DNA from: DATGLE01 sp035294325
GTDB lineage: Bacteria > Chloroflexota > Ktedonobacteria > Ktedonobacterales > Ktedonobacteraceae
Direction: 5' to 3'
Length of the DNA stretch: 41,483 nucleotides
Assembly: GCA_035294325.1 (NCBI GenBank)
Contig: DATGLE010000159.1
Location: 1 to 41,483, forward strand
Of this stretch, positions 40,662-41,483 are shown piece by piece. The position numbers and the translations under genes are program-made. The notes under the pieces are model-generated. The model was not told where the DNA came from and searched no databases. It saw only the letters and a program-made list of their open reading frames with translations. Position 1 is the first letter of the stretch. Every line of letters starts with the position of its first letter.

Positions 40662-41429
40662 CTATTTTTTAGTCCAGTCGAGTATGGCCTTAGAATCTTT
40701 GCCGTGACGCGTAGCCACGATCTCGGCCATGATAGCCAGAGCCATCTCTTCGGGAGCAGTGGCCCCGATGTTTAGCCCAATCGGGCCATGTATGCGGGCG
40801 AGCTGCTCGTCGCTAATGCCCTGCTTCTTGAGCCGTTCAGCGCGCTCCATGCTGGTTTTGCGGCTGCCGATGGCCCCGATATAGCCCACGCGACGCGATA
40901 GTACCACTTTGAGCGTCGGCTCGTCGAATTTCGGATCATGCGTCAGGACCGCTATTGAAGTAGACGGATTGAGGTCCATCTTTTCCAATACTTCGTCGGG
41001 CCAGGCGACGATCAACTCGTCTGCGTGAGGAAAGCGCTCGCGTGTGGCGAAGGCGGCACGGGCATCGATAACCACGACGCGATAATTGAGCGTTTTGGCG
41101 AAGGTGGTCAGAGGGATAGCGATATGTCCGGCGCCGACGATGATGAGTTCGGGTGGGGGCGGGAAGCCTTCGATGAAGACATCATACGGTTGCAGCCCGG
41201 TCTCGAGGGTGTACGTGTGGGTATTGGCGTCGCCGTTCCAGATGGCGCGCTCGGCATCCTCAGTAACCACGGCATCCAGGGCTGCGAGGCCCAGAGTGCC
41301 GTGCGTGGTTTTATCGGGGAAGACCAGCAGTTTCGCGCCAACGTGTTCGGGGCCACGCACAACCGTAGCCAGCGCGGCGCCCTTCTCTCTGGCGAGCAGG
41401 TCTTTCAGTTCTTCGTAGATTCCGCTCAT
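40662..41429 (-). CDS. XdhC/CoxI family protein
   Basis: 255 residues from ATG 41429, with AGGAG 7 nt upstream; a longer frame reaching 41477 has no ribosome site. The N-terminal XdhC/CoxI domain (IYEELKDLLAREKGAALATVVRGPEHVGAKLLVFPD) is followed by a Rossmann-like second domain starting with LIIVGAGHIAIPLTTFAK, then SIAVLTHDPKFDEPTLKVVL and YIGAIGSRKTSMERAERL. Family role: inserts or protects the sulfurated molybdenum cofactor for xanthine dehydrogenase/CO dehydrogenase-type hydroxylases. Those enzyme genes are not in view, though they may lie beyond the window on this strand. 41430-41483 holds nothing. Confidence 0.92.
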   Translation of the reverse strand: MSGIYEELKDLLAREKGAALATVVRGPEHVGAKLLVFPDKTTHGTLGLAALDAVVTEDAERAIWNGDANTHTYTLETGLQPYDVFIEGFPPPPELIIVGAGHIAIPLTTFAKTLNYRVVVIDARAAFATRERFPHADELIVAWPDEVLEKMDLNPSTSIAVLTHDPKFDEPTLKVVLSRRVGYIGAIGSRKTSMERAERLKKQGISDEQLARIHGPIGLNIGATAPEEMALAIMAEIVATRHGKDSKAILDWTKK

Positions 41430-41483
41430 AACTCTTCTCCTAAATGCGGGCAATGAACCAGCATATTGTCCCGGCAAGATACG

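Overview
The window looks like chromosomal DNA of a Ktedonobacteria-like member of the Chloroflexota. This rests on gene content and style: a GC-moderate genome, a GAF regulator with an N-terminal helix-turn-helix, a BON protein with an oxidase-subunit-IV-like membrane segment, proline/glutamine-rich tails on MurJ and LCP proteins, and many fold-back repeats. No rRNA or other marker gene is present, so the assignment is an inference. There is no phage, IS transposase, integrase or CRISPR array. Most of the window is core metabolism and envelope genes, with repeats packed into the intergenic gaps.

Region by region: 1-3074 (minus strand) holds an ECF sigma factor, its zinc-finger anti-sigma factor, a UbiA prenyltransferase and an O-methyltransferase cut by the window edge. 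3193-4454 encodes two membrane proteins. 4727-13627 is a cytochrome c maturation (System I) locus: ccmG/resA-like, a CopD-like protein, ccmE, ccmF, ccmH, ccmI, a secreted protein of unknown function, ccmA, ccmB, ccmC, a 50-residue ccmD and a DUF3054 protein. Its CcmE is of the cysteine type, with an unusual CxxxF in place of the heme-binding HxxxY. 13648-19609 holds a NarL/LuxR-type two-component system divergent from two ABC-2 permeases, an ATPase and a Tat-exported ChaN/TIKI-like protein; two copies of a roughly 50-bp element precede the first permease and the ATPase.

19774-24832 has the BON protein, the GAF/HTH regulator, tRNA-Gly(CCC) behind a perfect consensus promoter and a 55-bp palindrome, an MFS carrier and a DedA protein. 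24844-27743 is a serine-pathway pair (class V aminotransferase, SerA). 28178-30826 is a polar amino acid ABC transporter. After that come pyruvate kinase, MurJ, homoserine dehydrogenase, a PLDc_N-like small membrane protein, an encapsulated-ferritin-type protein without an encapsulin or visible targeting tail, a probable pseudokinase fused to an FHA domain, an LCP ligase and an XdhC/CoxI protein.

The most unusual large-scale feature is the number of long, nearly perfect intergenic palindromes. Several have arms of about 27-31 bp that are unique in each copy, a 3-nt loop and similar GC-rich flanking hairpins or tails. At least two other fold-back families also recur (30829/38766, and 10558/32806/39025). 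One copy lies at the 5' end of ccmA and reads through in frame.
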